This document shows positions 8,089 through 16,986 of a stretch of 64,000 bases of DNA, one piece after another. Both the position numbers and the translations under genes were made by a program. The stretch is taken from the NCBI GenBank assembly GCA_018816735.1, contig JAHIVH010000070.1, positions 124,001 through 188,000 of the forward strand, in the 5' to 3' direction. The notes beneath the pieces are model-generated. The model saw nothing but the letters and a program-made list of their open reading frames with translations, searched no databases and was not told the DNA's origin. The stretch is from Pseudomonadota bacterium. Lineage in GTDB: Bacteria > Desulfobacterota > Desulfobacteria > Desulfobacterales > JAHIVH01. Numbering within the stretch: the stretch's first letter is position 1; every line of letters starts with the position of its first letter.

Positions 8089-9453
8089 TTAAATATCGTT
8101 TAACAGTCGATTGGCATCAGATGTTTCAACAAGATCACTGATTTTATCCAAATAATTTGAAATGGCCTTGAGTTCCCTGGTTTCAGGAATCGGAATGGCA
8201 TCGGTGCCATGATTGCTGATGGCATCCAAAACGAACTTTATCGTAAACTGACTGATGTCACGAGCCGGTTGATAAACAAGTTCCCCTTGATTATCTTCAC
8301 GTGTTTTTGTAAGAATTCCGCCATATACGAGCTGGTCCAGGATACGCTGCGTCAGGCGAATGGGAATACCGGTTCTTGAAGATATTGTGCTTGCACCCAA
8401 AGGTGTTTCCCCATTTTTAAATTTTTCTGAAATAAAATGGGTTATAAGAATTGTCAGCTTATCCCTGAATCCTCTGCTGATACGCCTCGTGTCCGGTTCA
8501 AACTCATATTCATGAATATGCTGATGGGCAAAGGCCACTTCTGAACCCGCCAGTAAAATCAACCAGCTCATCTGAAGCCAGATCAAAAAAATCGGTACAG
8601 CCGCGAAACTGCCATAAATGGCGTTATTACGAGCTACACCGACTTGAAATGCGATCAGCCCCCATTGTAAGAGCTGAAAAGCTGTTCCGGCAATAATGCC
8701 TGCAAGAAAGGCGGATTTAAAATTCACCCTGGTATTGGTCATAAACATGTAAAGGGCTGTAAAAAGCATCCATATGAGGAAAAAGGGAGCCAGTTTCAAT
8801 GTACCTGAAAATATCGGGCTGAAAAATCCAAGCACGGTAAATTTATGAACAATAATGTCAATTTCCGTTTTAATAAAGATAGTCAGGCTGTTGGATAAAA
8901 TAAAAAGAATCGGACAGATCAGCATGATCGACAGATAATCGGTAAATTTCCTGATGAGAGGCCGGGATTTTTGAACATTCCATATATCGTTAAAAGAGGA
9001 TTCAATGTTTCCCAGGACTTTTATAACCGACCAGACCAGGCCGACAAGACCGATACCTGCCAAGGCTCCTCCCCGGGTATTTTCAAGTAGATTATGCGCA
9101 AATTCAATACCCTGGGATAGAACGCCCTCCTGCCCCGGGAATTTTTCATAAAGCAGGTTCTCCAGCATCTTTTCAAAACCAAACCCCTGAGCAATACCAA
9201 ACGTCATGGCCAGAACCGGCACAATAGAGATCAGTGAAAAAAAGGTCAGCGCAGACGCATGAAGCTGACAATTGTCATCTGAGAACCGCTTGACACTTAA
9301 TAAAACCGTTCTCAAGAGCCTGATCATTCTGGCTTTAAGCGGGGGAAGATTCCTGGTCTGGAGTCGCCAGATTTCTATCGTTAAAAATAATGCCAGCCAT
9401 TTCAATGTATTCAGCAAAACCGTCTTAAACATTCTTGTCTTAAAAATATTCAA
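8089..9453 (-). CDS. YihY/BrkB family inner-membrane protein
   Basis: A 454-residue membrane protein of the YihY/BrkB family (once misnamed RNase BN). The signature ALTFFSLISIVPVLA at about residues 68-82 and a series of hydrophobic segments up to about residue 315 fit the six-helix core, with SFAAVPIFLIWLQMSWLILL near its end. The ~140-residue C-terminal part includes a winged-helix-like segment (GASTISSRTGIPIRLTQRIL), as in the longer members of the family. A TTG start at 9453 is supported by AGGAG seven bases upstream; the next ATG is eight codons in. The transported substrate, if any, is unknown. It stands between SurE and the small lipoprotein on the same strand. Confidence 0.88.
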   Translation of the reverse strand: MNIFKTRMFKTVLLNTLKWLALFLTIEIWRLQTRNLPPLKARMIRLLRTVLLSVKRFSDDNCQLHASALTFFSLISIVPVLAMTFGIAQGFGFEKMLENLLYEKFPGQEGVLSQGIEFAHNLLENTRGGALAGIGLVGLVWSVIKVLGNIESSFNDIWNVQKSRPLIRKFTDYLSIMLICPILFILSNSLTIFIKTEIDIIVHKFTVLGFFSPIFSGTLKLAPFFLIWMLFTALYMFMTNTRVNFKSAFLAGIIAGTAFQLLQWGLIAFQVGVARNNAIYGSFAAVPIFLIWLQMSWLILLAGSEVAFAHQHIHEYEFEPDTRRISRGFRDKLTILITHFISEKFKNGETPLGASTISSRTGIPIRLTQRILDQLVYGGILTKTREDNQGELVYQPARDISQFTIKFVLDAISNHGTDAIPIPETRELKAISNYLDKISDLVETSDANRLLNDI

Positions 9454-9525
9454 ACAATTGCTCCTTTTCTGGCAGTTTTATTCCGGCATTATTTGTAACC
9501 TCTGACAGGACGCGCACTAATAAAA

Positions 9526-10305
9526 TCAATTATCAAGTGTGGCGGGCAGATTAACGGTTTCCCAGGCCTCTATGGACGGCATCGCATCATAATCCGTCAT
9601 ATCACATTTGACAGGAGTGATTGAAATATAGTTCCTGTCCACAGCCGCGCCGTCAATTGATGGATCGGTATCTTTTGTCCTGAACTCACACCCATGCCAG
9701 TAATAGGTCCTGTCTCTGGGATCCTTTCTCCTGTCCAGATATTCATCAGGAAATGATAGGCCGAGCCTGCATATTCTTACACCGGTTATCTCAGAAAAAG
9801 GAAGGGCCGGAAAATTGACGTTTAAAAATGTATGCTGCTGCAATCCCTTTTTCAGGGTTTCCTGGGAAAGATGATAAATATACCGTGCCGCACCAGGAAA
9901 ATCCCCCCCTTTTTGTCCCTGAACCGAAGCGGCAATGGAAGGAATCTGGTAGAGGGACGCTTCTCTTGCTGCAGCGACTGTTCCGGAATAGTTCAGATTC
10001 ACACCCAGATTTGCCCCCCGGTTTATACCTGAAATAACGATATCCGGCTTGACCGCCAGAAGTTCCAAAAATGCCAGCTTAACACAGTCAACCGGTGTTC
10101 CGGCCACCGCATATCCTGTTTTCCCGTCAGGAAGTTTCACCTGGCTGACCCGAATAGGGTGATTCAATGTGATCCCATGACCCACAGCGCTTTTTTCCCT
10201 GTCCGGGGCCACAACCGTCACCTGATGATCTTTTGAAAAAATCTGATACAGTGCATTCAGCCCGGGTGCCAGAATACCATCATCATTTGTTAATAGAATA
10301 TTCAT
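9526..10305 (-). CDS. surE: 5'/3'-nucleotidase SurE
   Basis: A 259-residue, metal-dependent nucleoside-monophosphate phosphatase of the stationary-phase survival family. The N-terminal MNILLTNDDG carries the metal-binding Asp8-Asp9 pair; further family motifs are VAPDREKSAVGHGIT, SGINRGANLG (Asn of the metal site) and YSGTVAAAREA. The length matches the family (250-260). It hydrolyses 5'- and 3'-nucleotides and perhaps polyphosphate. The start has CAGG upstream. It is followed on the same strand by the YihY gene, 72 bases later. Confidence 0.96.
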   Translation of the reverse strand: MNILLTNDDGILAPGLNALYQIFSKDHQVTVVAPDREKSAVGHGITLNHPIRVSQVKLPDGKTGYAVAGTPVDCVKLAFLELLAVKPDIVISGINRGANLGVNLNYSGTVAAAREASLYQIPSIAASVQGQKGGDFPGAARYIYHLSQETLKKGLQQHTFLNVNFPALPFSEITGVRICRLGLSFPDEYLDRRKDPRDRTYYWHGCEFRTKDTDPSIDGAAVDRNYISITPVKCDMTDYDAMPSIEAWETVNLPATLDN

Positions 10306-10495
10306 TATAACCTGATTTGATTGATAGTGGTTATGGGGTTTTCCATAAAATTGTCAGAAACCTTTCTTATCTTTTACACCACCCGCTCCATTTTGAAAAC
10401 CCCCATCATACCAAATCACTATTTTCCGATAAAAAAAGATAGGATTGTTATTTTTAGTCCATTTTGGTAAATATTATCATTTTATATACTTGATA

Positions 10496-10523
10496 TTGAC
10501 AATGAATAACCGTTTTTTATAAA
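10496..10523 (+). promoter_or_regulatory. Sigma-70-type promoter of tungstate operon
   Basis: TTGACA at 10496-10501 and TATAAA at 10518-10523, separated by 16 bases. Transcription would start near 10530, about 50 bases before the regulator gene. An imperfect inverted repeat (10512-10527 and 10539-10552, TTTTTATAA-type arms) overlaps the -10 box and the start, a likely operator. Confidence 0.65.
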
Positions 10524-10582
10524 TTCGTCCATTATTCACGGATTATAAAAACCCTGTCCCAGCTCAAATAAGGGAGGAAAAC

Positions 10583-11518
10583 ATGACCACATTTCTTTCA
10601 ACACGGGAAGTCGCAGAATTCTTGAAAGTTAACGAAAAAATGATCTACACCCTTGTATCGGAAAAAAATATGCCCGCATCAAAAGTTACCGGCAAATGGC
10701 TCTTTCCCAAACATCTGGTTGAGCAGTGGATCGAAATCAATACGATCAATTATCCTGAAAAAGGTGTCCATCAGACACTTGATGACGGTGTTCTTGTCAT
10801 TGCCGGAAGCAATGACATTCTCCTTGAAAAAGCCATTTCATTATACAATACAGACATAACGGGCCGAATAACTGTCTTCGGCAATCTGGGGAGTATGGGC
10901 GGGTTAAAGGCATTAAGACAAAATTTATGCCACATCGCGTCGAGCCATCTGCTTCAGGATGACCAGGATGAATATAATTTTTATTTTGCCGGTCAGGAAC
11001 TCGACAAAATGCCGGTTGTTGTCAATTTCTGCAAGCGGGAGCAGGGCATTCTTGTTCCAAAGGGAAATCCCCGGAATATCGCCGGCATTAAAGACCTGCT
11101 TTCTCCTTCAGTAAAAATCATTAACCGTCCTGTGGGAACAGGAACCCGGTTGTTATTTGACAAGGAGTTAAAAAAAGCAGGCGTTACCGGAGAAAAGATA
11201 AATGGATATCACACTGAAGTGACAAGACATATGGATGTGGGCCTTGAAATTCTGTCCGGACGCGTAGATGCCGGGCTTGCAATACGGCCTGTGGCCTCCC
11301 TCCTTAATCTTGATTTTATTCCTGTCCGGTGGGAGAGGTATGATCTTATAATAAAAAAAGATCACTTTTTTAGTGAAGATATCCAGCGGTTCTTGAGCAT
11401 CCTTCATGATAGTGAATTCAAAAAAGCAGCAGAAGGATATGGCGGTTATGACATTCAGAAAAGCGGAAAGATGGTTTTTCAGAAAGAGACACCGCAAAGA
11501 GAGACAGATAAAATTTGA
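10583..11518 (+). CDS. HTH-PBP regulator of tungstate uptake (putative)
   Basis: A 311-residue one-component regulator. Residues 1-55 are an excisionase/MerR-type helix-turn-helix (FLSTREVAEFLKVNEKMIYT, then KVTGKWLFPKHLVEQWI). Residues ~70-300 form a PBP-like domain (PF12727 type) of the kind related to molybdate/tungstate binding proteins, with RPVGTGTRLLFDKEL and the GRVDAGLAIRPVA segment. AGGGAGG precedes the ATG. It is the first gene of the operon with tupA, tupB and tupC, so it probably binds tungstate or molybdate and controls its own promoter. The specificity is inferred from context only. Confidence 0.85.
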   Translation: MTTFLSTREVAEFLKVNEKMIYTLVSEKNMPASKVTGKWLFPKHLVEQWIEINTINYPEKGVHQTLDDGVLVIAGSNDILLEKAISLYNTDITGRITVFGNLGSMGGLKALRQNLCHIASSHLLQDDQDEYNFYFAGQELDKMPVVVNFCKREQGILVPKGNPRNIAGIKDLLSPSVKIINRPVGTGTRLLFDKELKKAGVTGEKINGYHTEVTRHMDVGLEILSGRVDAGLAIRPVASLLNLDFIPVRWERYDLIIKKDHFFSEDIQRFLSILHDSEFKKAAEGYGGYDIQKSGKMVFQKETPQRETDKI

Positions 11519-11551
11519 AATATGAGCACTAAAGTAAAAAAGGAGATTGTT

Positions 11552-12382
11552 ATGAATCGAAATTTTTTTGTACGCGTATTACTGATATGTTTGTTGGCTG
11601 CTGGATTTTTTTCATCAGCTTATAGTGAACCCCAAACGCTTATGATGGCCACAACGACCAGCACCGACAACACTGGCCTGTTAGACTATCTGGCGCCTTT
11701 GTTCACAAAGGACACCGGGATTGATCTGAAATGGACGGCTGTAGGGACAGGAAAAGCACTGGAACTGGGCAAAAACTGTGACGTGGATGTTCTTCTCGTT
11801 CATGCACCGGATGCGGAAAAACAATATGTGGCAGAAGGATTCGGCGTGAACAGACGGGAAATCATGTATAATGATTTTGTCATTATCGGCCCATCAGCAG
11901 ATCCTGCAGCGATCAAAGGAAAATCGGTTTTGGAAACCCTGAAACGGGTTCAAAAAGGGGCACATCCTTTTGTAAGCAGAGGGGACAACTCCGGCACGCA
12001 TAAAATGGAACAAAGCCTCTGGAAACTCTCCGGCCTCAATACACCTGAAAAAGAGAATTTTTACATTCAGACCGGCCAGGGCATGATGGCGACCTTAACC
12101 ATTGCTGAAGAAAAAAAAGGGTATACTTTGACAGACAGAGGAACCTACATCAAATATGAAGATAAAATGGGCGGGAATCCACAATTAAAAATCCTGGTTG
12201 AAGGGGATGACATGCTCAAGAATCAGTACAGTGTGATTGAAATCAACCCCGTCAATTGCCCAAAGACCAGATCTGAGCAGGCAAAGGTCTTTGCAAACTG
12301 GATTGCAGGCGAGAAGGCGCAAAAGTGGATAGGCGATTTCAAGCTTCTCAACAAGCAGTTGTTTATTCCCAATGCAAAATAG
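11552..12382 (+). CDS. tupA: Tungstate ABC transporter substrate-binding protein
   Basis: Periplasmic oxyanion receptor. The ATG at 11552, preceded by AAAGGAG, gives a 276-residue precursor with a standard signal peptide (RNFFVRVLLICLLAAGFF, cleavage near AYS-EP). The mature N-terminus carries the TupA hallmark MATTTSTDNTGLLDYL, whose TTTS stretch binds tungstate; later motifs are DVLLVHAPDAEKQYV, NDFVIIGP and SRGDNSGTHKME. The in-frame ATG at 11522 lacks a ribosome site. The permease follows 12 bases later. TupA proteins select tungstate strongly over molybdate, relevant to tungsten-dependent aldehyde or formate enzymes; this is family knowledge. Confidence 0.93.
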   Translation: MNRNFFVRVLLICLLAAGFFSSAYSEPQTLMMATTTSTDNTGLLDYLAPLFTKDTGIDLKWTAVGTGKALELGKNCDVDVLLVHAPDAEKQYVAEGFGVNRREIMYNDFVIIGPSADPAAIKGKSVLETLKRVQKGAHPFVSRGDNSGTHKMEQSLWKLSGLNTPEKENFYIQTGQGMMATLTIAEEKKGYTLTDRGTYIKYEDKMGGNPQLKILVEGDDMLKNQYSVIEINPVNCPKTRSEQAKVFANWIAGEKAQKWIGDFKLLNKQLFIPNAK

Positions 12383-12394
12383 GAAAACATCCAC

Positions 12395-13087
12395 ATGGAA
12401 TATATCGGAAACGGTTTTCTGAAGGCCATTCTACTTCTTCTCCACGGAGATGCAGAGACATTTTCAGCTATCTATGCCACCCTTAAGGTTTCCTTTTATT
12501 CCATGACGGCAAGCCTTGTCCTGGGCATTCCTTCAGGATTCCTCCTGGGATATGTAAACTTCATGGGGAAGCACCAGGTGCGGTTGGTTGTAGATACATT
12601 GTTATCTCTTCCCACGGTGTTTATTGGCCTCATGATGTATGCATTTCTCTCCAACAGAGGACCTTTGGGCCACATGGGGCTTTTATTTACACTCCCGGGG
12701 ATTGCGATCGGCCAGACCATTCTTGCGCTGCCCATCGTTATCGCTTTAAGCGCCACAGCTGTCGAAGCCATGGATTACAAACTGAGAACCACGCTTATTT
12801 CCCTGGGCGCAAATCGCATGCAGATTCTCTTAAGCAGCCTCTGGGAAATCCGGCATGGTATTTTTGCTGCAGGGCTTACCGCTTATGGACGTGTCATGAC
12901 CGAAGTGGGCATCTCAATGATGGTTGGCGGAAACATCAAATGGCACACCCGAACGATTACGACCGCCATTGCCCTTGAAACCGGAAAAGGTATGTTCGCA
13001 ACAGGTATTGCCCTTGGCCTTGTTCTCCTGCTGATCGCGTTTTCCGTAAACATCATGGTCTCATTTTTTAAAAAAAAACTGGTTTAG
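12395..13087 (+). CDS. tupB: Tungstate ABC transporter permease
   Basis: A 230-residue inner-membrane permease with about five to six hydrophobic segments. The cytoplasmic coupling loop is seen as TLISLGANRMQILLSSLWEIRHGI, part of the binding-protein-dependent transport EAA region, followed by AYGRVMTEVGISMMVGGN, a typical TupB segment. It lies between the binding-protein and ATPase genes, with gaps of 12 and 16 bases. Length matches TupB (about 230). Confidence 0.93.
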   Translation: MEYIGNGFLKAILLLLHGDAETFSAIYATLKVSFYSMTASLVLGIPSGFLLGYVNFMGKHQVRLVVDTLLSLPTVFIGLMMYAFLSNRGPLGHMGLLFTLPGIAIGQTILALPIVIALSATAVEAMDYKLRTTLISLGANRMQILLSSLWEIRHGIFAAGLTAYGRVMTEVGISMMVGGNIKWHTRTITTAIALETGKGMFATGIALGLVLLLIAFSVNIMVSFFKKKLV

Positions 13088-13103
13088 CAGGTTGCGAACA
13101 CTT

Positions 13104-14126
13104 ATGGATTATCCGGTCTATCATATCAAAAATCTTCACCACGATTACGGGGAGGAAACCATACTTTCCGTAGACGAACTGACCATTCATACAAACGCCA
13201 TCACAGGGCTTATCGGACCCAATGGAAGTGGGAAAAGCACGCTTTTGAAACTTTTGTCCTTTGTGGAAAAACCGAAAAAGGGAGAGATCCGTTTTAAGGG
13301 TGAGCCAGCAGTGCCCTTTTCGGCGGCCACCAGATTCAAAGTCTCGCTTCTGACTCAGGAGCCTTATCTGATGAAGCGTTCGGTTTACCATAATATTTTA
13401 TATGGCCTAAAAATCAGAAACGTGGCCGGCGACATTGATGCGAAAATTAATGAAGCATTGAACTGGGTCGGTCTTTCAGGTAAGGATTTTTTCAGCAGGA
13501 AATGGTATGAACTGTCAGGAGGTGAAACCCAACGTGTGGCCCTTGCTGCCAGGCTGGTCTTAAAGCCGGAGGTACTTCTCATGGATGAACCCACTGCCAA
13601 TGTAGACACCGAAAGCAGCCAGCTCATCAGAAAGGCAGCCTTAAAAGCAAGGGAAGAATGGGGCACCACCCTTGTGATTGCCAGCCATGATCGGGAATGG
13701 CTCTATGATGTTTCAGATCATGTGCTTCACTTGTATCAAGGGAAACTGATCCGCTCCGGCCTGGGGAATTTCTTCGTGGGACCTTTTAACAGTAGGGAGG
13801 ATGGATTATTTGAAAAAAAACTCCCCGATGGCCAACACCTTATTTTAAAAAAACCAATTGCGAATCTGTCTTCAATAGCCATTTTGCCATCTGAATTGGT
13901 GAAACTGGATTTAATGGAAAGCGCCCTTCCCGGATTGGCATCGATCAAAGGCATCATATCAAAACTCCTGCTTGAAAAACCAGGCAGACAGATTCTCATA
14001 TCTGTTCAAATAGGGGATATTCAGATCACTTCAAAACTGCCTCTTGATACAGTGAAGACAAATCACCTGTATCCGGGCCGGACGGTCTGGGTATCGTTTG
14101 ATCCCGATAAAGTGATTTGGGGGTAG
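13104..14126 (+). CDS. tupC: Tungstate ABC transporter ATP-binding protein with TOBE domain
   Basis: A 340-residue ATPase. Walker A is GPNGSGKST, the signature is LSGGETQRVALA, Walker B is VLLMDEPTANVD, and the switch His is in IASHD. The last ~110 residues (from about residue 230) resemble a TOBE/Mop-type oxyanion-binding domain (SELVKLDLMESALPGL, GRTVWVSFDPDKVIWG), which would let internal tungstate inhibit transport. Shorter TupC proteins lack this part. The ATG at 13104 is preferred over the TTG at 13092 because family members begin just before the first beta strand. It energises uptake through TupB. Confidence 0.9.
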   Translation: MDYPVYHIKNLHHDYGEETILSVDELTIHTNAITGLIGPNGSGKSTLLKLLSFVEKPKKGEIRFKGEPAVPFSAATRFKVSLLTQEPYLMKRSVYHNILYGLKIRNVAGDIDAKINEALNWVGLSGKDFFSRKWYELSGGETQRVALAARLVLKPEVLLMDEPTANVDTESSQLIRKAALKAREEWGTTLVIASHDREWLYDVSDHVLHLYQGKLIRSGLGNFFVGPFNSREDGLFEKKLPDGQHLILKKPIANLSSIAILPSELVKLDLMESALPGLASIKGIISKLLLEKPGRQILISVQIGDIQITSKLPLDTVKTNHLYPGRTVWVSFDPDKVIWG

Positions 14127-14183
14127 CCTTTGAATTCTAGTGATAAATCCAATAGCAGAATTTTACAAAAAGAACCCCCAAAT
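14115..14183. terminator. Nested inverted repeat between convergent genes
   Basis: Ten-bp perfect arms (atttgggggt at 14115-14124, complement at 14174-14183) enclose a smaller pair (aattct 14133-14138, agaatt 14157-14162). The structure covers the tupC stop codon and the end of the convergent TauE gene, and may end transcription from both sides. Confidence 0.4.
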
Positions 14184-15068
14184 ATATTTTCCCGCGACAA
14201 ACAACACAGAAACTGTCAAAATGGCCTTAATTATTTTTACCGGCACAAATTTCTGAGTTCGTGCACCCATATACATACCAAGCATTCCGCCTGCGCCAAA
14301 CACAATGCCCAGCAGCCAATCCGGAGATACGGACATGGCAGGGTAGAACCGTGACAAAATATGATAGAATATCACACCCGCGATCGAAGTGACAAATGTA
14401 CCCATCAATGAAGCTCCGGCAACCGCATAGACGGGGAGTCCAACAATGGCAACAAAAAATGGTGCAACAATTGAGCCGCCGCCTATTCCATAAATACCAC
14501 CGGCAATTCCCACGAGAAAACAAATCATATACACAATAGGTGGTGAAAATTGAAAGGCTTCATTATCAAATTCAAAAGATACTTTTCGAATGGAGGATTC
14601 CAATATAATTAAACGAGCAGTTGGTGCAGGATTGATGGCTGTTTTAATACTACTGACAGGCATGTTGAATTTTTCTCTCATCACATCTGAAAGCAGGCGC
14701 CACCCGATATAAGAGAGAACAACACCCACAAAAAATTTAAAATTTCTTGGATTTGGCAAATACACGATACGTATCCATGCACCTATAAAAACCCCTGGCA
14801 ACGTTCCAATAACAACCGCCCATGTCAGGGGCCAAAGCATGCGTTTTTCTCTTATATAACGATAAACGCCACTGGGAATGGCAATGACATTAAACACATG
14901 GTTCGTTGCGCTCACTGAAGGCGATGTATACCCAAGGAAACTCACCTGAAAGGGCAATAAAAGAAACGCGCCAGATACCCCCCCCATGGAAGTGAAAAAA
15001 GAAATGATAAAAGCAACGCCAAACGGGATAAGGGGATTAATTGTGACGCCTGATTCCGGAAATAACAT
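14163..15068 (-). CDS. TauE/SafE family anion exporter
   Basis: A 301-residue polytopic inner-membrane protein of the TauE/SafE (former DUF81) family, proposed to move sulfite, sulfoacetate or related sulfur anions. Two homologous halves are visible: FFTSMGGVSGAFLLLPFQV in the first and GIYGIGGGSIVAPFFVAIVG in the second, both with the Gly-rich family motif. Hydrophobic segments fit seven or eight helices, with a longer hydrophilic loop in the middle (about residues 135-165). The start has AAAGAGG upstream. The exported anion cannot be told from sequence; in a sulfate reducer a sulfur anion is plausible. Confidence 0.9.
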   Translation of the reverse strand: MLFPESGVTINPLIPFGVAFIISFFTSMGGVSGAFLLLPFQVSFLGYTSPSVSATNHVFNVIAIPSGVYRYIREKRMLWPLTWAVVIGTLPGVFIGAWIRIVYLPNPRNFKFFVGVVLSYIGWRLLSDVMREKFNMPVSSIKTAINPAPTARLIILESSIRKVSFEFDNEAFQFSPPIVYMICFLVGIAGGIYGIGGGSIVAPFFVAIVGLPVYAVAGASLMGTFVTSIAGVIFYHILSRFYPAMSVSPDWLLGIVFGAGGMLGMYMGARTQKFVPVKIIKAILTVSVLFVAGKYIWGFFL

Positions 15069-15110
15069 GCGCTATGCCTCTTTTTTTAAGGAGGACCATT
15101 CGATGACTCT

Positions 15111-15992
15111 TTAAGTTTTTAACAGACCATCACTGATACCTGTTAATTCTTCCTCAAGAAAATTGCTTAACATGACAAATTCCTTCACAGTCAATGTCTC
15201 CGCCCTTCTTACCGGATCGATACCTGATTTCTCAAGTGCACGGATGGCTTTGTCAGAACTGATATCAAGCTCGCTTCCCAGAAGAGAATTTCTCAAGGTC
15301 TTCCGCCGTCTGCCAAAACCTGCCTTAATCACTTTGAGAAAAAAATCTTCATTGTTGACAAGATCTTCTGGTGCGTCCTTAAAAACAATTTCAATAACTT
15401 CCGAATCAACTTTTGGTTTGGGAAAAAACAGATTTGCCCTTACCTCTGCAATCTTTCGAATAACTGAACAATATTGCAAGGCAACCGAAAGACGGCCATA
15501 ATCCTTTCCGCCCGGTGCGGCAACAATCCGCTGCGCCAGCTCTTTCTGAAACATGAAAATCGCTTTTCGAACGGTTTGCCTGGACTGCATCAATTTTATG
15601 AGAATCTGGGATGATATATTATAAGGAAGATTCCCTATAATCACGATTTTCCCGGAAGCCCCCCCCTCAAATTCAAAGAAATTCACATCCAGTACATTCC
15701 GGTTCTGGATGTCAAGTTTTTCTATCGGAATATTCTCCGCAAGCACTTCTGCCCTTAGAACAGGGATCAACGAAGTATCCTTTTCAATGGCATAGACTTT
15801 TTTTGCCTTTTTCAGGAGCGGGATCGTCAATGCGCCAAGACCCGGGCCAATTTCCACAACATGATCCTGATCTGTAATTCCGGATTTTCTCACAATCATT
15901 TCAGAAACAGAAGGATCTGTTAAAAAATTCTGGCCCAGCTGTTTTTTAGGTCCAAGCTGCCAGGCTTTTAATAGTATTCCCGGATAGGTCAT
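15111..15992 (-). CDS. rsmA: 16S rRNA dimethyladenosine transferase RsmA (KsgA)
   Basis: A 293-residue AdoMet-dependent enzyme that dimethylates two adjacent adenosines in helix 45 of 16S rRNA during small-subunit maturation. Motifs: KKQLGQNFLTDPSV at the N-terminus, VEIGPGLGALTIPL (AdoMet loop), and the catalytic NLPYNISS. The C-terminal helical domain carries GFGRRRKTLRNSL. The start codon overlaps the stop codon of the upstream DUF2062 gene (ATGA), so the two are translationally coupled. Confidence 0.97.
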   Translation of the reverse strand: MTYPGILLKAWQLGPKKQLGQNFLTDPSVSEMIVRKSGITDQDHVVEIGPGLGALTIPLLKKAKKVYAIEKDTSLIPVLRAEVLAENIPIEKLDIQNRNVLDVNFFEFEGGASGKIVIIGNLPYNISSQILIKLMQSRQTVRKAIFMFQKELAQRIVAAPGGKDYGRLSVALQYCSVIRKIAEVRANLFFPKPKVDSEVIEIVFKDAPEDLVNNEDFFLKVIKAGFGRRRKTLRNSLLGSELDISSDKAIRALEKSGIDPVRRAETLTVKEFVMLSNFLEEELTGISDGLLKT

Positions 15993-16522
15993 GATCTGTT
16001 TTCCTGAAACCTGATTCTTTTTACAATTTTATAGGTTGCAAAATAAGCGATGATACCGGAAATGACTCCCAGAATCGATCCACCTGCCATCATTATATAA
16101 AACACACCCTGTTCTTCTTTCAAAAATTCCATGAGGACACGACTTTTGGCTGTAAAAGAGGACGTGCTCTCCAGTGTATGCATCAGTGTTAGTATCATAT
16201 GTGAATCTAAGGATGCGTTGCCCAAAATCAGCCGGCCGACTTCATAACCGCCAATATATAAAACAGGTATGGTCAACGGATTGCTGAACCAGGTGCCGAT
16301 AATTGCGGCGGGCTTGCTTCCCCTGAAGATAAAAGACAGCAGCAAAGCAATCACTGTATGAAAAGGTATGGTCGGCGTAAAACTGATAAATATGCCAATA
16401 GCTATTCCGGTTGCCACATAATGGGGGTCGCCCTGAAGTCCCTTCACCTGTTCAACAAAGCGTTGAACTTTCTTTTTCGGATTTAGGGTTACCGCATATT
16501 TTATGTTCTCTTTCTTTGCCAA
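15989..16522 (-). CDS. DUF2062 membrane protein
   Basis: A 177-residue inner-membrane protein of the DUF2062 family. The conserved stretch GIAIGIFISFTPTIPFHT, followed by a hydrophobic helix and GTWFSNPLTIPVLY, is diagnostic; another hydrophobic helix lies near the C-terminus. The function is unknown. The apparent start is a TTG at 16522 with only a weak ribosome site. A run of ten G lies just upstream on the coding strand; one extra G would join an upstream ATG (16563) to this frame and add 14 residues, so the start is uncertain. It is coupled to rsmA by an ATGA overlap. Confidence 0.82.
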   Translation of the reverse strand: MAKKENIKYAVTLNPKKKVQRFVEQVKGLQGDPHYVATGIAIGIFISFTPTIPFHTVIALLLSFIFRGSKPAAIIGTWFSNPLTIPVLYIGGYEVGRLILGNASLDSHMILTLMHTLESTSSFTAKSRVLMEFLKEEQGVFYIMMAGGSILGVISGIIAYFATYKIVKRIRFQENRS

Positions 16523-16986
16523 ACCGCCGTTCTTTTCATTTTTTTTAAATGCCCCCCCCCCATGCGCCCTGCATCATTCTCATTGTTCATTATATAAAAG
16601 CAAACAGGCCGACAGTATTATGCCAAATCAACTCAAATTACAACTGAAAACGGGTTAAACACACCAACGTATAGAAAATTGCCTTAGGAAACAGTATGGC
16701 AATCCAGATAATAAATGATCACATTTTTTCTCATTCACGCAAGTAAGGCATTATATCAGCACCGGAAAAACCGCATTAGTATTCCAGGCAAACACGCGCG
16801 AAAGCGGCGATGGCCAAACGTTTATAACCGATTAGTTAGTTCCGTTTTCAACATTAAAAATAATTTCAATGTTATCAGATAGCTACTTGACTTTTTATAT
16901 AGTAATGTTGTATCCTGCCAAGAAATATGCATCAGTAATTATCCCATCAAAGAAATCGTCATTAAATGTCCAGCCAAGGAGGTCTC
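16523..16986. other. Intergenic region between divergent genes
   Basis: This AT-rich 464-base stretch separates the DUF2062 gene (minus) from the winged-helix gene (plus). It holds the ten-C homopolymer at 16552-16561. A TTGACT near 16886 has no convincing -10 partner. The AAGGAGG ribosome site of the next gene ends it. I see no gene or RNA. Confidence 0.5.
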
